Shown here piece after piece: positions 55,593 through 64,000 of a stretch of DNA of 64,000 nt (the first letter of the stretch is position 1; each line of letters opens with the position of its first letter). The position numbers were made by a program, and so were the translations under genes. Under the pieces are notes generated by a model. The model had not been told where the DNA came from and made no database searches. It saw nothing but the letters and a program-made list of their open reading frames with translations. The stretch is from Conexibacter sp. (GTDB lineage: Bacteria > Actinomycetota > Thermoleophilia > Solirubrobacterales > 70-9), in the NCBI GenBank assembly GCA_018263295.1, contig JADFCZ010000014.1, positions 1-64,000 on the forward strand, given 5' to 3'.

Positions 55593-56771
55593 TCAGACCG
55601 GCTCGAGCACGGTCGGGTCGAGTGCGGCCGGGGACGTGAAGCCGGAGAGGCCCAACGTCAGGTCGAGCTCGGCCAGGGTCCAGCGGAGGACCTTCTCGAC
55701 GCCGTCGGAGCCCTCGAGCGCCATGCCCCAGAGGTAGGGGCGGCCGAGCAGGACCGCGTCGGCGCCGAGCGCGAGCGCCTTGAATGCGTCAGCGCCCGAG
55801 CGGATGCCGCTGTCGAAAAGAACGGTCAGGTCGTCGCCGACGGCCGCGGACACGTCGGGGAGGGCCTCGAAGGCGGCGATGGCGCCGTCGACCTGCCGGC
55901 CGCCGTGGTTGGAGACGACGACGCCCTCGACGCCGCGCTCGCGTGCCTCCCGCGCGTCGTCGGGATGGAGGATGCCCTTGAGGAGGATCGGCACCGACGT
56001 CCGCGACCGCAGCCACTCGAGGTCGTCCCAGGTCAGGCTCGGGTTTCCGAAGGCGCCGATGAACTTGCCGATCGCGGGTCCGGGATCGTCCTCGGGCGGT
56101 TGCTCGAGGCCGTCGCGGAAGACCGGGTCGGAGAAGAAGTTCGCGAGGCCGATCCCCTCGATCGCCGGGAGGTAGGCGTTCTGGAGGTCGCGCGGCTTCC
56201 AGCCCGGGAAGGCGTTGTCGACCGTGACCATGATCGCCTCGTAGCCGGCTGCCTCGGCGCGGCTCACGAAGCTCTCGCAGAGCTCCGGGTCGTTCGGCCA
56301 GTAGAGCTGGAACATCCGCGGCGAGTCGCCGATCGCCTCGGCGACCGCCTCGATCGTGTGGCCGGAGACCGTGCCGACGGTGACGGGGACGCCGACGCGC
56401 TCGGCTCCCGCGGCGCTGGCCAGCTCGCCGTCGGGGTGGACGATCATCTGCGCCCCGACCGGCGCCAGCGCCAGCGGGGCGGGCCATTCCCGTCCGAACG
56501 GCACGGTTCTCAGGTCGCGCACGGCGACGTCGCGGAGCATCCTCGGGACGATCCGCCACGCGTCGAGCGCCTCCCGGTTCGCGCGTTCGGTGCCGCCGGT
56601 CCCGGCCGAGCCGAAGACGTATCCGGCGGCCCGTTCGTCGAGCGCCTCGGCCGCGGCCGCCTCGAGGCCGCGCCAGTCGACCGGGAGGCTCGGTCGCTCG
56701 CCGCCCGCTCCCGCCAGGTAGATCGACCGGTAGTGGTCGCCGAACTGCTCGCGGGGAGGGTCCGGCGTCAC
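55593..56771 (-). CDS. FMN-dependent alpha-hydroxy-acid oxidase / lactate 2-monooxygenase-like
   Basis: VPILLKGILHPDDAREARERGVEGVVVSNHGGRQVDGAIAAFEALP, LFDSGIRSGADAFKALALGADAVLLGRPYLWGMAL. Confidence 0.93.
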   Translation of the reverse strand: MTPDPPREQFGDHYRSIYLAGAGGERPSLPVDWRGLEAAAAEALDERAAGYVFGSAGTGGTERANREALDAWRIVPRMLRDVAVRDLRTVPFGREWPAPLALAPVGAQMIVHPDGELASAAGAERVGVPVTVGTVSGHTIEAVAEAIGDSPRMFQLYWPNDPELCESFVSRAEAAGYEAIMVTVDNAFPGWKPRDLQNAYLPAIEGIGLANFFSDPVFRDGLEQPPEDDPGPAIGKFIGAFGNPSLTWDDLEWLRSRTSVPILLKGILHPDDAREARERGVEGVVVSNHGGRQVDGAIAAFEALPDVSAAVGDDLTVLFDSGIRSGADAFKALALGADAVLLGRPYLWGMALEGSDGVEKVLRWTLAELDLTLGLSGFTSPAALDPTVLEPV

Positions 56772-56781
56772 GGCGGCCCGC

Positions 56782-57180
56782 TCAGGGAAGCAGGAGCTCG
56801 TTCTGGGCGCTCGGCCGTGGCGCCCCGACCGTCATCGTCGACGAGGAGATCGTCGGGACGTTCGACTCGATCGAGTACTCGCCGGTCTCGAGTTCGAGCT
56901 GGAGCGATCCGACGCCGCCGGCGGGGATCGGATCGGTGCTGCCGTTGCTGGGTCCGTTGAACGCGACCTCGACGTCGTCGGCGGACTGGTTCGAGATGGT
57001 CACGGTCGCGAGGCCGGCGCCGACGCGGTCGGGCACGACGACGACCTTGCGGTTGTCGACCTTGGCGCTCAGTTCCACCGGCACCGGCGGTCGCGGCTCG
57101 TTCGGGTGGTCCTCGGCGCCGCATCCGGCGACGAGGACGACGGCGACGACCAGCCCTGCTGCGGCGCATCTACCTCTCAT
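56782..57180 (-). CDS. Small lipoprotein with Ig/cupredoxin-like beta domain
   Basis: MRGRCAAAGLVVAVVLVAGCGAEDHPNEPRPPVPVELSAKVDNRKVVVVPDRVGAGLATVTISNQSADDVEVAF. Confidence 0.75.
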   Translation of the reverse strand: MRGRCAAAGLVVAVVLVAGCGAEDHPNEPRPPVPVELSAKVDNRKVVVVPDRVGAGLATVTISNQSADDVEVAFNGPSNGSTDPIPAGGVGSLQLELETGEYSIESNVPTISSSTMTVGAPRPSAQNELLLP

Positions 57181-57227
57181 CCGCCGGTGAATCTACCCGA
57201 AGATCCGGCGACCGTCGCCGGAACCGG

Positions 57228-58172
57228 TCAGGTGCCGACGGCCTCGACGACCGCAACGACGCCGTCGCCGACCCGCACTTCGTCGCCCGGCTCGACCTCG
57301 CGGCGGAGGATCGCGAGGGCGAGCGGCCCCTCGGCCGGGGAGATCACCGCGGTCCCGATCACGCCGACCTCGCGGTCTCCGGCGAGGACCGGATCGCCCG
57401 CGGCGACCGGCTCGGAGGGCCGGAGGCGGCGGAGGTGGCGGTTCGGCTTGCCCTTGTAATGGAGGCGGGCGACGGTCTCCTGGCCGATGTAGCAACCCTT
57501 GGTGAAGCTGACGGCCCGCTCGTCGATCGCGGCTTCGGCCGGCATCGTCTGCGGGCCGATCTCGCGGCCGACCCGCGGGCGCCCGGTCTCGACCCTGGCG
57601 ATATCGGCGGCGTCCTCGGAGACCGGCTGTGCACCTTCGGCGAGCAGGTGCGCGGTCACGGCCGCGACGGCGTCGGCGGGAACGAGCAGGTCGGCGCCGG
57701 CGTCGGTGGCGATCACCCGGCAGGCGGCTCCGGCGACGAAGCGCTCGGCGTGCGCGTGCTCGGGGCCGAGGGGTGCGTCGCCGGCGAGCTTCGGGGCCAG
57801 CGGGCCTAGCAGCGAGAGCAGGGCCCCGCCGGAGTCGTCTCGCTCGACCGTCGCGTCCCGGCCGACGTTGTAGGTGCCGAGGTGGCGGGCGAGCAGCTCG
57901 CCGGTCTCGGGCTCCGTGTCGATCAGGAACTCGCCCTCTCCGATCCGCAGCACCCTCATGTCGGCCCGGACCTTGCCCTTGCGGTCGAGCAGGGCGGCGT
58001 AGCAGCCTTCGCCCGGCGCGAGCGCTTCGACGTCGTTGGTCAGCTGACCCTGCAGGAACTCCGCGGCCTCGCCGCCGCGGACCACGAGACGCGGTCGTCC
58101 GGAGCGATCGACCAGCCCGGCCTCCTCGCGCAGGGCGCGGTACTGGGCGTCGAGCTCGAGGGTCGCTTCCAC
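57228..58172 (-). CDS. YgfZ/GcvT-like folate-binding protein
   Basis: FLQGQLTNDVEALAPGEGCYAALLDRKGKVRADMRV, FTKGCYIGQETVARLHYKGKPNRHLRRL; GTG start. Confidence 0.92.
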   Translation of the reverse strand: MEATLELDAQYRALREEAGLVDRSGRPRLVVRGGEAAEFLQGQLTNDVEALAPGEGCYAALLDRKGKVRADMRVLRIGEGEFLIDTEPETGELLARHLGTYNVGRDATVERDDSGGALLSLLGPLAPKLAGDAPLGPEHAHAERFVAGAACRVIATDAGADLLVPADAVAAVTAHLLAEGAQPVSEDAADIARVETGRPRVGREIGPQTMPAEAAIDERAVSFTKGCYIGQETVARLHYKGKPNRHLRRLRPSEPVAAGDPVLAGDREVGVIGTAVISPAEGPLALAILRREVEPGDEVRVGDGVVAVVEAVGT

Positions 58173-58202
58173 GGCTCCCGATTGTAGGAGGGTCGCTTTC
58201 TT

Positions 58203-58230
58203 CCGAAAGTTGGATGTGTCAAACTTTTGG
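58203..58230. promoter_or_regulatory. Metal-regulator operator candidate at the multicopper oxidase start
   Basis: CCGAAAGTT-N10-AACTTTTGG (one mismatch in 9-bp arms); CTTTC-TTCC-GAAAG overlaps it at 58196-58209. Confidence 0.5.
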
Positions 58231-58233
58231 GCG

Positions 58234-59358
58234 ATGTCCTCACGAAACACCCGTGACGCCCTGGGCGGCCGGATCAGCCGCCGCCGGCTGCTCGCCGGCG
58301 GCGCCATCGCGGGAATGTCGATCCCGGCCCTGCACGAGCTGATCCCGCACCAGGGGCTGCACGGCGGGGGCGGCAGCGCCGAGGCCTCCGGGGGTCACGC
58401 CGGTCACGGTATGGGGGCGGACGGCGCGATGGAGGAGATGGGCGCGACGGGCGCGATGGGCCACGCCGACCACGCGGCGTTCGGGACGGGGACGGTCGAC
58501 CACTCCTTCAACGGGTTCGACCCGGAGGCGATGCTCCGCGACTTCGACTGGGGCCGGACCCGGCGCCTGCCCGGGGGGCGCGTCCTCAGGGAGTGGGACA
58601 TCGTCGCGCAGGACCGCGAGATCGAGGTGGCGCCGGGCGTGCGGTACGCGGCCTGGACCTACAACGGCCGGGTCCCTGGTCCGACGCTCCGCTGCCGTGA
58701 GGGGGAGCGGCTGCGGATCCGGTTCGTCAACGCGTCCACGCACCCGCACACGATGCATTTCCACGGCGTCCACTCGGCCTTCATGGACGGGATGCCGGGG
58801 ATCGGCGAGGAGCGCGGCGGCGGACAGATCGAGCCCGGTGAGAGCTTCGACTACGAGTTCGACGCCGAGCCGTTCGGCATGCACCTCTACCACTGCCACG
58901 TCGCGCCGCTGGCGGCGCACATCGCCAAGGGCCTCTACGGGGCCTTCATCATCGATCCGAAGGAGGGCCGCCCCGAGGCCGACGAGATGGTGATGGTGAT
59001 GAACGCCTTCGACACCAACTTCGACTTCGGGAACGAGGTCTACGCGGTCAACACGGTCGGCTTCGCCTACCAGGACCGGCCGATCAGGGTCAAGCGCGAC
59101 GAGCTCGTGCGGATCTACCTGGCCAACCTCGTCGAATACGACCCGATCAACTCGTTCCACCTCCACGGGAACTTCTTCCACCACTTCCCGACGGGCACGT
59201 CGCTGGAGCCGGCGGAGTTCACCGACATCGTCGTCCAGGGCCAGGCGCAGCGATGCATCCTCGAGATGCGCTTCCCGAAGCCGGGCCGCTACATGTTCCA
59301 CGGGCACAAGACCGAGTTCGCCGAGCTCGGCTGGTCCGGCTTCTTCGAGGTGAGCTGA
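58234..59358 (+). CDS. TAT-exported two-domain multicopper oxidase with His/Met-rich N-terminal segment
   Basis: ISRRRLLAGGAIAGMS; MHFHGVHS, LYHCHVAPLAAHIAKGLYGAFII, SFHLHGNFFHHFP, MFHGHKTEFAELGWSGFF; GGHAGHGMGADGAMEEMGATGAMGHADH. Confidence 0.88.
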   Translation: MSSRNTRDALGGRISRRRLLAGGAIAGMSIPALHELIPHQGLHGGGGSAEASGGHAGHGMGADGAMEEMGATGAMGHADHAAFGTGTVDHSFNGFDPEAMLRDFDWGRTRRLPGGRVLREWDIVAQDREIEVAPGVRYAAWTYNGRVPGPTLRCREGERLRIRFVNASTHPHTMHFHGVHSAFMDGMPGIGEERGGGQIEPGESFDYEFDAEPFGMHLYHCHVAPLAAHIAKGLYGAFIIDPKEGRPEADEMVMVMNAFDTNFDFGNEVYAVNTVGFAYQDRPIRVKRDELVRIYLANLVEYDPINSFHLHGNFFHHFPTGTSLEPAEFTDIVVQGQAQRCILEMRFPKPGRYMFHGHKTEFAELGWSGFFEVS

Positions 59359-59359
59359 A

Positions 59360-60553
59360 GTGGAGGCTGGGACCGGCACGGACATCGGCTCCTCGCGCCC
59401 GCCGGCGTGGCTCCTCGGCGCCGTGCCGCTGGCGCTGCTTGCGGTCGCGGTCGTCCTGCTCGTCACCGTCGGCGCCCCCGGCCTCGGCGATCGCAACGGC
59501 GTGCCGGTCGAGGACCTCGCGGTCGAGCGGACCGAGCTGACGCCGGGGGAGATCGCGCTGACGGTCCGCAACGAGGGCCCCGACCCGGTCTCGATCGAGC
59601 AGGTCTCCGTCAACGACGGCTACTTCCCGTTCACCGGCGGCGGCGAGGTCGGCAGGCTCGGCTCGGCGACGCTGACGGTGCCCTACCCGTGGGTCGAGGG
59701 CGAGGCCTACGAGATCTTCCTGCTGACCTCGACCGGGGCGACCGTCGTCGCCAACGTCGACGCCGCCGCCGAGACGCCATCGGTCGATCCGGGCTTCCTC
59801 GGGCTGATGGCGCTGCTCGGCATCTATGTCGGCGTGATCCCGGTCGCGATCGGGATGCTCTGGTTGCCGCTGCTGCGGCGATCGGGGCCGCAGATCGTTC
59901 GCTGGCTGCTCGCGTTCACGGTCGGCCTGCTCGCCTTCCTCGGCGTCGACGCGCTGCTCGAGGGCCTCGAGGTCGCCGGTGCCGGGCCGCAGGCGTTCGG
60001 CGGGGCGGCGCTGGTCCTGCTCGGCGCTGCCGCGTCGTATCTCCTGCTCGCCTGGGCCGACGCGCGAATGCGCGCTCGCCGGGAGCGGGCCCGCTCCCAG
60101 GGTGCCGCCGGGTTCCAGCTCGCGACGCTGATCGCGATCGGGATCGGCCTGCACAACCTCGGCGAGGGGATCCTGATCGGCTCGGCCTACTCGGCCGGAG
60201 CGCTGGCCCTCGGCTCGTTTCTCGTCGTCGGCTTCGCGATCCACAACACGACCGAGGGTCTCGCGATCGTCGCGCCGCTCGCCGAGGAGCGGGTACCGGT
60301 GCGGAGGCTCGCCGCGCTCGGGCTGATCGCCGGCGCGCCGGCCATCGCCGGGGCCTGGGTCGGCGCTTCGATCTTCAACCCGAGCCTCGTCAGCGTCCTC
60401 TTCGGGCTCGGGATCGGCGCGATCGCGCAGGTGGTGGTCCAGATCTGGCCCGGGGTCAAGCCGGGTTCGGGGCGTGCCGACGGCACCGTCTACGGCGGGC
60501 TGATCGCGGGAGTGCTGGTCATGTACGCGACGGGGCTCCTGATCAGTGCCTGA
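59360..60553 (+). CDS. ZIP-family metal transporter with N-terminal TM-anchored Ig-like domain
   Basis: GIGLHNLGEGILIGSAYSAGALALGSFLVVGFAIHNTTEGLAIVAPL ZIP TM4/TM5 signature; N-terminal beta-rich ERTELTPGEIALTVRNEGPDPVSIEQVSVNDGYFPF; GTG start. Confidence 0.88.
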   Translation: MEAGTGTDIGSSRPPAWLLGAVPLALLAVAVVLLVTVGAPGLGDRNGVPVEDLAVERTELTPGEIALTVRNEGPDPVSIEQVSVNDGYFPFTGGGEVGRLGSATLTVPYPWVEGEAYEIFLLTSTGATVVANVDAAAETPSVDPGFLGLMALLGIYVGVIPVAIGMLWLPLLRRSGPQIVRWLLAFTVGLLAFLGVDALLEGLEVAGAGPQAFGGAALVLLGAAASYLLLAWADARMRARRERARSQGAAGFQLATLIAIGIGLHNLGEGILIGSAYSAGALALGSFLVVGFAIHNTTEGLAIVAPLAEERVPVRRLAALGLIAGAPAIAGAWVGASIFNPSLVSVLFGLGIGAIAQVVVQIWPGVKPGSGRADGTVYGGLIAGVLVMYATGLLISA

Positions 60554-61265
60554 GCCGCTCGCCACACCCGGCAGCCACGGCCGCGATCGGCGCGCGAGCG
60601 CGACCGAGGCGATCGAGGACTACGCGAAGGCGATTCACGCGCTCGCGGCCCGCGAGCCGGGGCCGGTCGGGACGAGCGCCCTCGCCGAGCGGCTCGGCGT
60701 CTCGCCGGGCACGGTGACGGCGATGTGCAAGCGGATGGCCGAACTCGGGCTGGTCAGCTACGAACCCTACCGCGGCGTCGAGCTGACCGAGCCCGGCGAG
60801 CGGATGGCCCTCGAGGTGATCCGCCATCACCGGCTGCTCGAGTCGTTCCTCGCCGAGGCGCTCGGGATGCCATGGGACCAGGTCCACGACGAGGCCGAGG
60901 TGCTCGAGCACTACATCAGCGAGGAGCTCGAGGAGCGGATCGCGATGGCCCTCGGCGATCCCGAGCGGGATCCGCACGGCGACCCGATCCCCGACCGTGA
61001 CCTGCTGATCACCGACCCGATCCCCGGCGTGCCGCTGCTCGAGCTCGAGTCGGGGAGCCGCGGCACCTTCACCCGGGTCTCCGACGGCCGGCCGGAGATG
61101 CTGCGCTTCCTCGACGCCGCCGGGGTCCGGCCCGGTGCCACGCTCGAGGTCCTCCGGCGCGAGCCGTTCGGCGGCGCCGTGGTCGTCGCCTCGGAGGCGG
61201 GGGAGACGCCGATCGGACCCGATCTCGCCGCGAGAATGCTCGTAGCCGTGCCGGGTCCGGGGTGA
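60546..61265 (+). CDS. DtxR/MntR-family metal-dependent regulator with C-terminal FeoA-like domain
   Basis: ATEAIEDYAKAIHALAAREPGPVGTSALAERLGVSPGTVTAMCKRMAELGLVSYEPYRGVELTEPGERMALEVIRHHRLLESFLAEALGMPWDQVHDEAEVLEH. Confidence 0.93.
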   Translation: MPEPLATPGSHGRDRRASATEAIEDYAKAIHALAAREPGPVGTSALAERLGVSPGTVTAMCKRMAELGLVSYEPYRGVELTEPGERMALEVIRHHRLLESFLAEALGMPWDQVHDEAEVLEHYISEELEERIAMALGDPERDPHGDPIPDRDLLITDPIPGVPLLELESGSRGTFTRVSDGRPEMLRFLDAAGVRPGATLEVLRREPFGGAVVVASEAGETPIGPDLAARMLVAVPGPG

Positions 61266-62629
61266 GCACCCGCTCGGAGACGCCGCCCGCCGAGCCCCGG
61301 CACCCAGAGGAGGAGGCCCTTCCCGACGGCGGCGGGCCGATCTCGGACGTCGACCTCGTCCTTCCCGGGGAGGCGCTGGTCGCCGACGCGGCCCGGAAGT
61401 CGCTCGAGGGCGAGCGTCGCGGCCTGCGCCGGCTCTGGCCGTTCCTCGGCCCGGCCTTCGTCGCCTCCGTCGCCTACATCGACCCGGGGAACTTCGCGAC
61501 GAACATCGCCTCCGGCGCGCAGTTCGGGTACATGCTGCTCTGGGTCGTCCTGGCGGCGAACCTGATCGGCATGGTCGTCCAGACGCAGTCGGCGAAGCTC
61601 GGCATCGCGACCGGCCGGAACCTCCCCGAGCTCTGCCGCGAGCAGTTCTCGCGGCGGACTTCGTTCGGGCTCTGGGTCCAGGCTGAGCTCGTCGCGATGG
61701 CAACCGACATCGCCGAGGTCATCGGTGCGGCGCTCGGCCTCTACCTGCTGTTCGGGATCCCGCTGTTCTGGGCCGGGCTGATCGCCGGCGCGGGGTCGTT
61801 CGCGATCCTCGCGATGCAGCAGCGCGGCGTCCGCAAGCTGGAGGCGGTGATCATCGGATTCCTCGGGATCGTCATCACCGCATTCGTCTTCGAGGTGACG
61901 CAGGCGAACCCGGACCCGGCCGGAATCGCCGAGGGCCTCTTCGTTCCGAGCTTCGACGGCACCGAGAGCATCCTGCTCGCGACCGGCATCCTCGGCGCGA
62001 CGGTGATGCCGCACGTCGTCTACCTGCACTCGGCGCTGACCCAGAGCCGCGTCGTCGGCCGCAACAGCGCCGAGCGCAAGCGCATCCTCAGCTTCGAGAA
62101 GATCGACGTGGTCATCGCGATGACCCTGGCCGGAATCGTGAACATGTCGATGGTGGTGGTCGCCGCCGGGCTGTTCAACGCCGGTGGCCTGACCGGGATC
62201 GACTCGATCGAGGGCGCCTACGAGGGCCTGCAGCAGACCGTCTCGAACAACGCCGCGACGATCTTCGGCGTCGCCCTGCTCGCATCCGGGCTCGCCTCGA
62301 CCTCGGTCGGGACGATGGCCGGCCAGGTCGTGATGCAGGGCTTCATCCGCCGCCGGATCCCGCTGACGCTGCGGCGCGCGATCACGCTGGCGCCGGCGCT
62401 GATCGTTCTCGCGATCGGTCTCGACCCGACGCGGGCGCTGGTCGTCAGCCAGGTCGTCCTCTCGTTCGGCATTCCGTTCGCTCTGATCCCGCTGCTGATA
62501 ATCGCCCGGCGCCCCCAGGTGATGGGGGCGCTGGTGAACCCCGGCTGGCTCACCGCCTTCGCGTCGGCCATCGCGGCCATGATCATCGCGCTCAACCTCT
62601 TCCTGCTGCAGCAGCTCTTCTTCGGCTAG
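61262..62629 (+). CDS. mntH: NRAMP-family Mn2+/Fe2+ transporter
   Basis: VAYIDPGNFATNIASGAQFGY metal site; TGILGATVMPHVVYLHSALTQSR; overlaps the dtxR gene. Confidence 0.95.
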   Translation: MSTRSETPPAEPRHPEEEALPDGGGPISDVDLVLPGEALVADAARKSLEGERRGLRRLWPFLGPAFVASVAYIDPGNFATNIASGAQFGYMLLWVVLAANLIGMVVQTQSAKLGIATGRNLPELCREQFSRRTSFGLWVQAELVAMATDIAEVIGAALGLYLLFGIPLFWAGLIAGAGSFAILAMQQRGVRKLEAVIIGFLGIVITAFVFEVTQANPDPAGIAEGLFVPSFDGTESILLATGILGATVMPHVVYLHSALTQSRVVGRNSAERKRILSFEKIDVVIAMTLAGIVNMSMVVVAAGLFNAGGLTGIDSIEGAYEGLQQTVSNNAATIFGVALLASGLASTSVGTMAGQVVMQGFIRRRIPLTLRRAITLAPALIVLAIGLDPTRALVVSQVVLSFGIPFALIPLLIIARRPQVMGALVNPGWLTAFASAIAAMIIALNLFLLQQLFFG

Positions 62630-62651
62630 CCGCGGCGGTAGGCTTGCGCCG

Positions 62652-63014
62652 ATGGCGCTTTCGGAGTCGTTTCAGGAGATCGTCAAGTCGCTGCCGCGCG
62701 ACTGGACCGACATGCAGCTCGATCTCCGGCTGACCGACGAGACGCGTTACGTCGACGCGTCCGTACCGATGACGCAGATCAACGCCCAGCCCTACTCGGA
62801 GGCCGACTGGCACTGGCGCATCAACGTCGCCAACGGCTTCGGCCACGCCGCGGCCCCCGAGACCGTCGCCTGGGTGCTCGACATGCTCGACCGCCAGGGG
62901 ATCGAGGGCGAGCTGATCGTCCGCGGCCTCAACGAGGGCCGCGCCGAGATCCGCCAGATGTGGGGCCGGCCGGAGAGCGTCCGCGCCGAGTACCGCCGCC
63001 GCCGCTCGATCTGA
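62652..63014 (+). CDS. Conserved hypothetical protein
   Basis: 120-aa ORF after mntH; MALSESFQEIVKSLPRDWTDMQLDLRLTDETRYVDAS. Confidence 0.7.
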   Translation: MALSESFQEIVKSLPRDWTDMQLDLRLTDETRYVDASVPMTQINAQPYSEADWHWRINVANGFGHAAAPETVAWVLDMLDRQGIEGELIVRGLNEGRAEIRQMWGRPESVRAEYRRRRSI

Positions 63015-63018
63015 GCCC

Positions 63019-63345
63019 GTGGCCAGGGTTCTCGGACTGGTCACCGACCTGATGCTGGCGAGCCGGGTCGAGGCGCCGCTGCGCGCCGCCGGCCACGACG
63101 TCGTCCTCCGCGGCGAGCCCGGTCCCGATGCCGGCGGCTTCGACGCGATCGTCGCCGATCTCGAGCTCGTCGATCCGGAGGCGGTCGCCGCGGCCGGTCC
63201 GCCCGCGCTCGGGTTCTACTCGCACGTCGACGTCGAGACCCGCAGGCGGGCCGAGGCGGCGGGCGTCGACCTGGTGGTCCCGCGCTCGCGGATGGCCCGT
63301 GAGCTGCCCGCTCTCGTCGCCGGGCTGCTCGAACGTGGCGCCTGA
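63019..63345 (+). CDS. Small receiver-like (pseudo-receiver) protein
   Basis: MARVLGLVTDLMLASRVEAPLRAAGHDVVLRG...FDAIVADLELVDPEAVAAAGPPALGFYSHVDVETRRRAEAAGVDLVVPRSRMARELPALV; receiver-like alpha/beta pattern; GTG start. Confidence 0.6.
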   Translation: MARVLGLVTDLMLASRVEAPLRAAGHDVVLRGEPGPDAGGFDAIVADLELVDPEAVAAAGPPALGFYSHVDVETRRRAEAAGVDLVVPRSRMARELPALVAGLLERGA

Positions 63346-63438
63346 GCGCGGCAACCCGCTGTTTCGATCCCCGCGGGTACTAGACTGGCGCCGCCCATTC
63401 GCGCCGGCGGCGCGAGATCGCCATCAGGAGGTTTGAGA

Positions 63439-64000
63439 GTGCAGGATCGAGGATTGGCCGCATACATCGCGGAGCTGATCGGAACGTTCTTCCTCGTCTT
63501 CGTAATCGGGACCGTCATCAGCCTTTACGTCGCCGCCGGGGGCTCCGCCCAGTTCGGCTCCGACTTCGCGGTCGTCGGCTTCACCCAGGGGCTGGTCCTC
63601 TTCGCGCTGATCATGGCCTTCGGTGCCGTCAGCGGAGGTCACTTCAACCCGGCGGTGACGACCGCCGCGGCGTTCCTCCGCCGGATCGACCCGATCGACG
63701 CGGTCGTCTACGTGCTCGCGCAGCTCTCGGGCGCCGTGCTCGGCGCGCTCGCCGTCAAGGGGCTGCTGCTCGACGAGGGCCGCGCGGTCGACTGGGGCGC
63801 CGGCAACATCAGCCCGCTCCTCGGCAGCGACTTCGCGGGCATGGTCTGCGAGGGCATCGGCACGCTGCTGATCGTCCTCGGCGTCGTCGCCGTGGCCATG
63901 AACAAGCGCGCCCGCAACGAGTGGGGCCCGCTGACGATCGGCCTGACGTTCGCGTTCTGCGTGTTCATCTTCGGACCGCTGACCGGCGGCTGCTTCAACC
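63439..64000 (+). CDS. MIP-family aquaporin/glycerol facilitator-like channel (3' end off window)
   Basis: GTG start after AGGAGG; VQDRGLAAYIAELIGTFFLVFVIGTVI...AFGAVSGGHFNPAVTTAAAFLRRI...FGPLTGGCFN; absent from track because the ORF is open at the window end. Confidence 0.92.
   Translation, partial: MQDRGLAAYIAELIGTFFLVFVIGTVISLYVAAGGSAQFGSDFAVVGFTQGLVLFALIMAFGAVSGGHFNPAVTTAAAFLRRIDPIDAVVYVLAQLSGAVLGALAVKGLLLDEGRAVDWGAGNISPLLGSDFAGMVCEGIGTLLIVLGVVAVAMNKRARNEWGPLTIGLTFAFCVFIFGPLTGGCFN

Overview
High-GC, gene-dense chromosomal window that looks actinobacterial (Thermoleophilia/Solirubrobacterales-like is my inference). I saw no transposase, phage module or CRISPR array. RNA genes: rnpB (RNase P RNA) and tRNA-Leu(GAG). 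Recognisable genes include lexA with an SOS box, glnA, a DUF1800/DUF1501/cupredoxin operon, yyaL, sucCD, pckG, a Mn-type inorganic pyrophosphatase, clpS and a two-component system. Also present are ethylmalonyl-CoA-pathway-type genes (ccr, ecm, an acyl-CoA dehydrogenase, a MaoC hydratase, a malyl-CoA-lyase-type gene) and a metal locus (multicopper oxidase, ZIP transporter, DtxR/MntR, NRAMP). Best leads for something undescribed: (1) an AAA/STAND ATPase whose start codon is preceded by an exact 23-bp-period array of alternating GCTCTA/TAGAGC half-sites; (2) one uninterrupted ORF fusing a 12-TM MFS transporter to a clan-A glycoside-hydrolase-like domain inside a tightly overlapping operon; (3) the metal locus with an Ig-like domain on the ZIP and a 28-bp palindrome at the multicopper oxidase start; (4) a coiled-coil protein with a PD-(D/E)XK-like motif; (5) two small proteins poorly handled by the ORF track. 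Most long antisense ORFs in the track are GC-skew shadow ORFs and were rejected.
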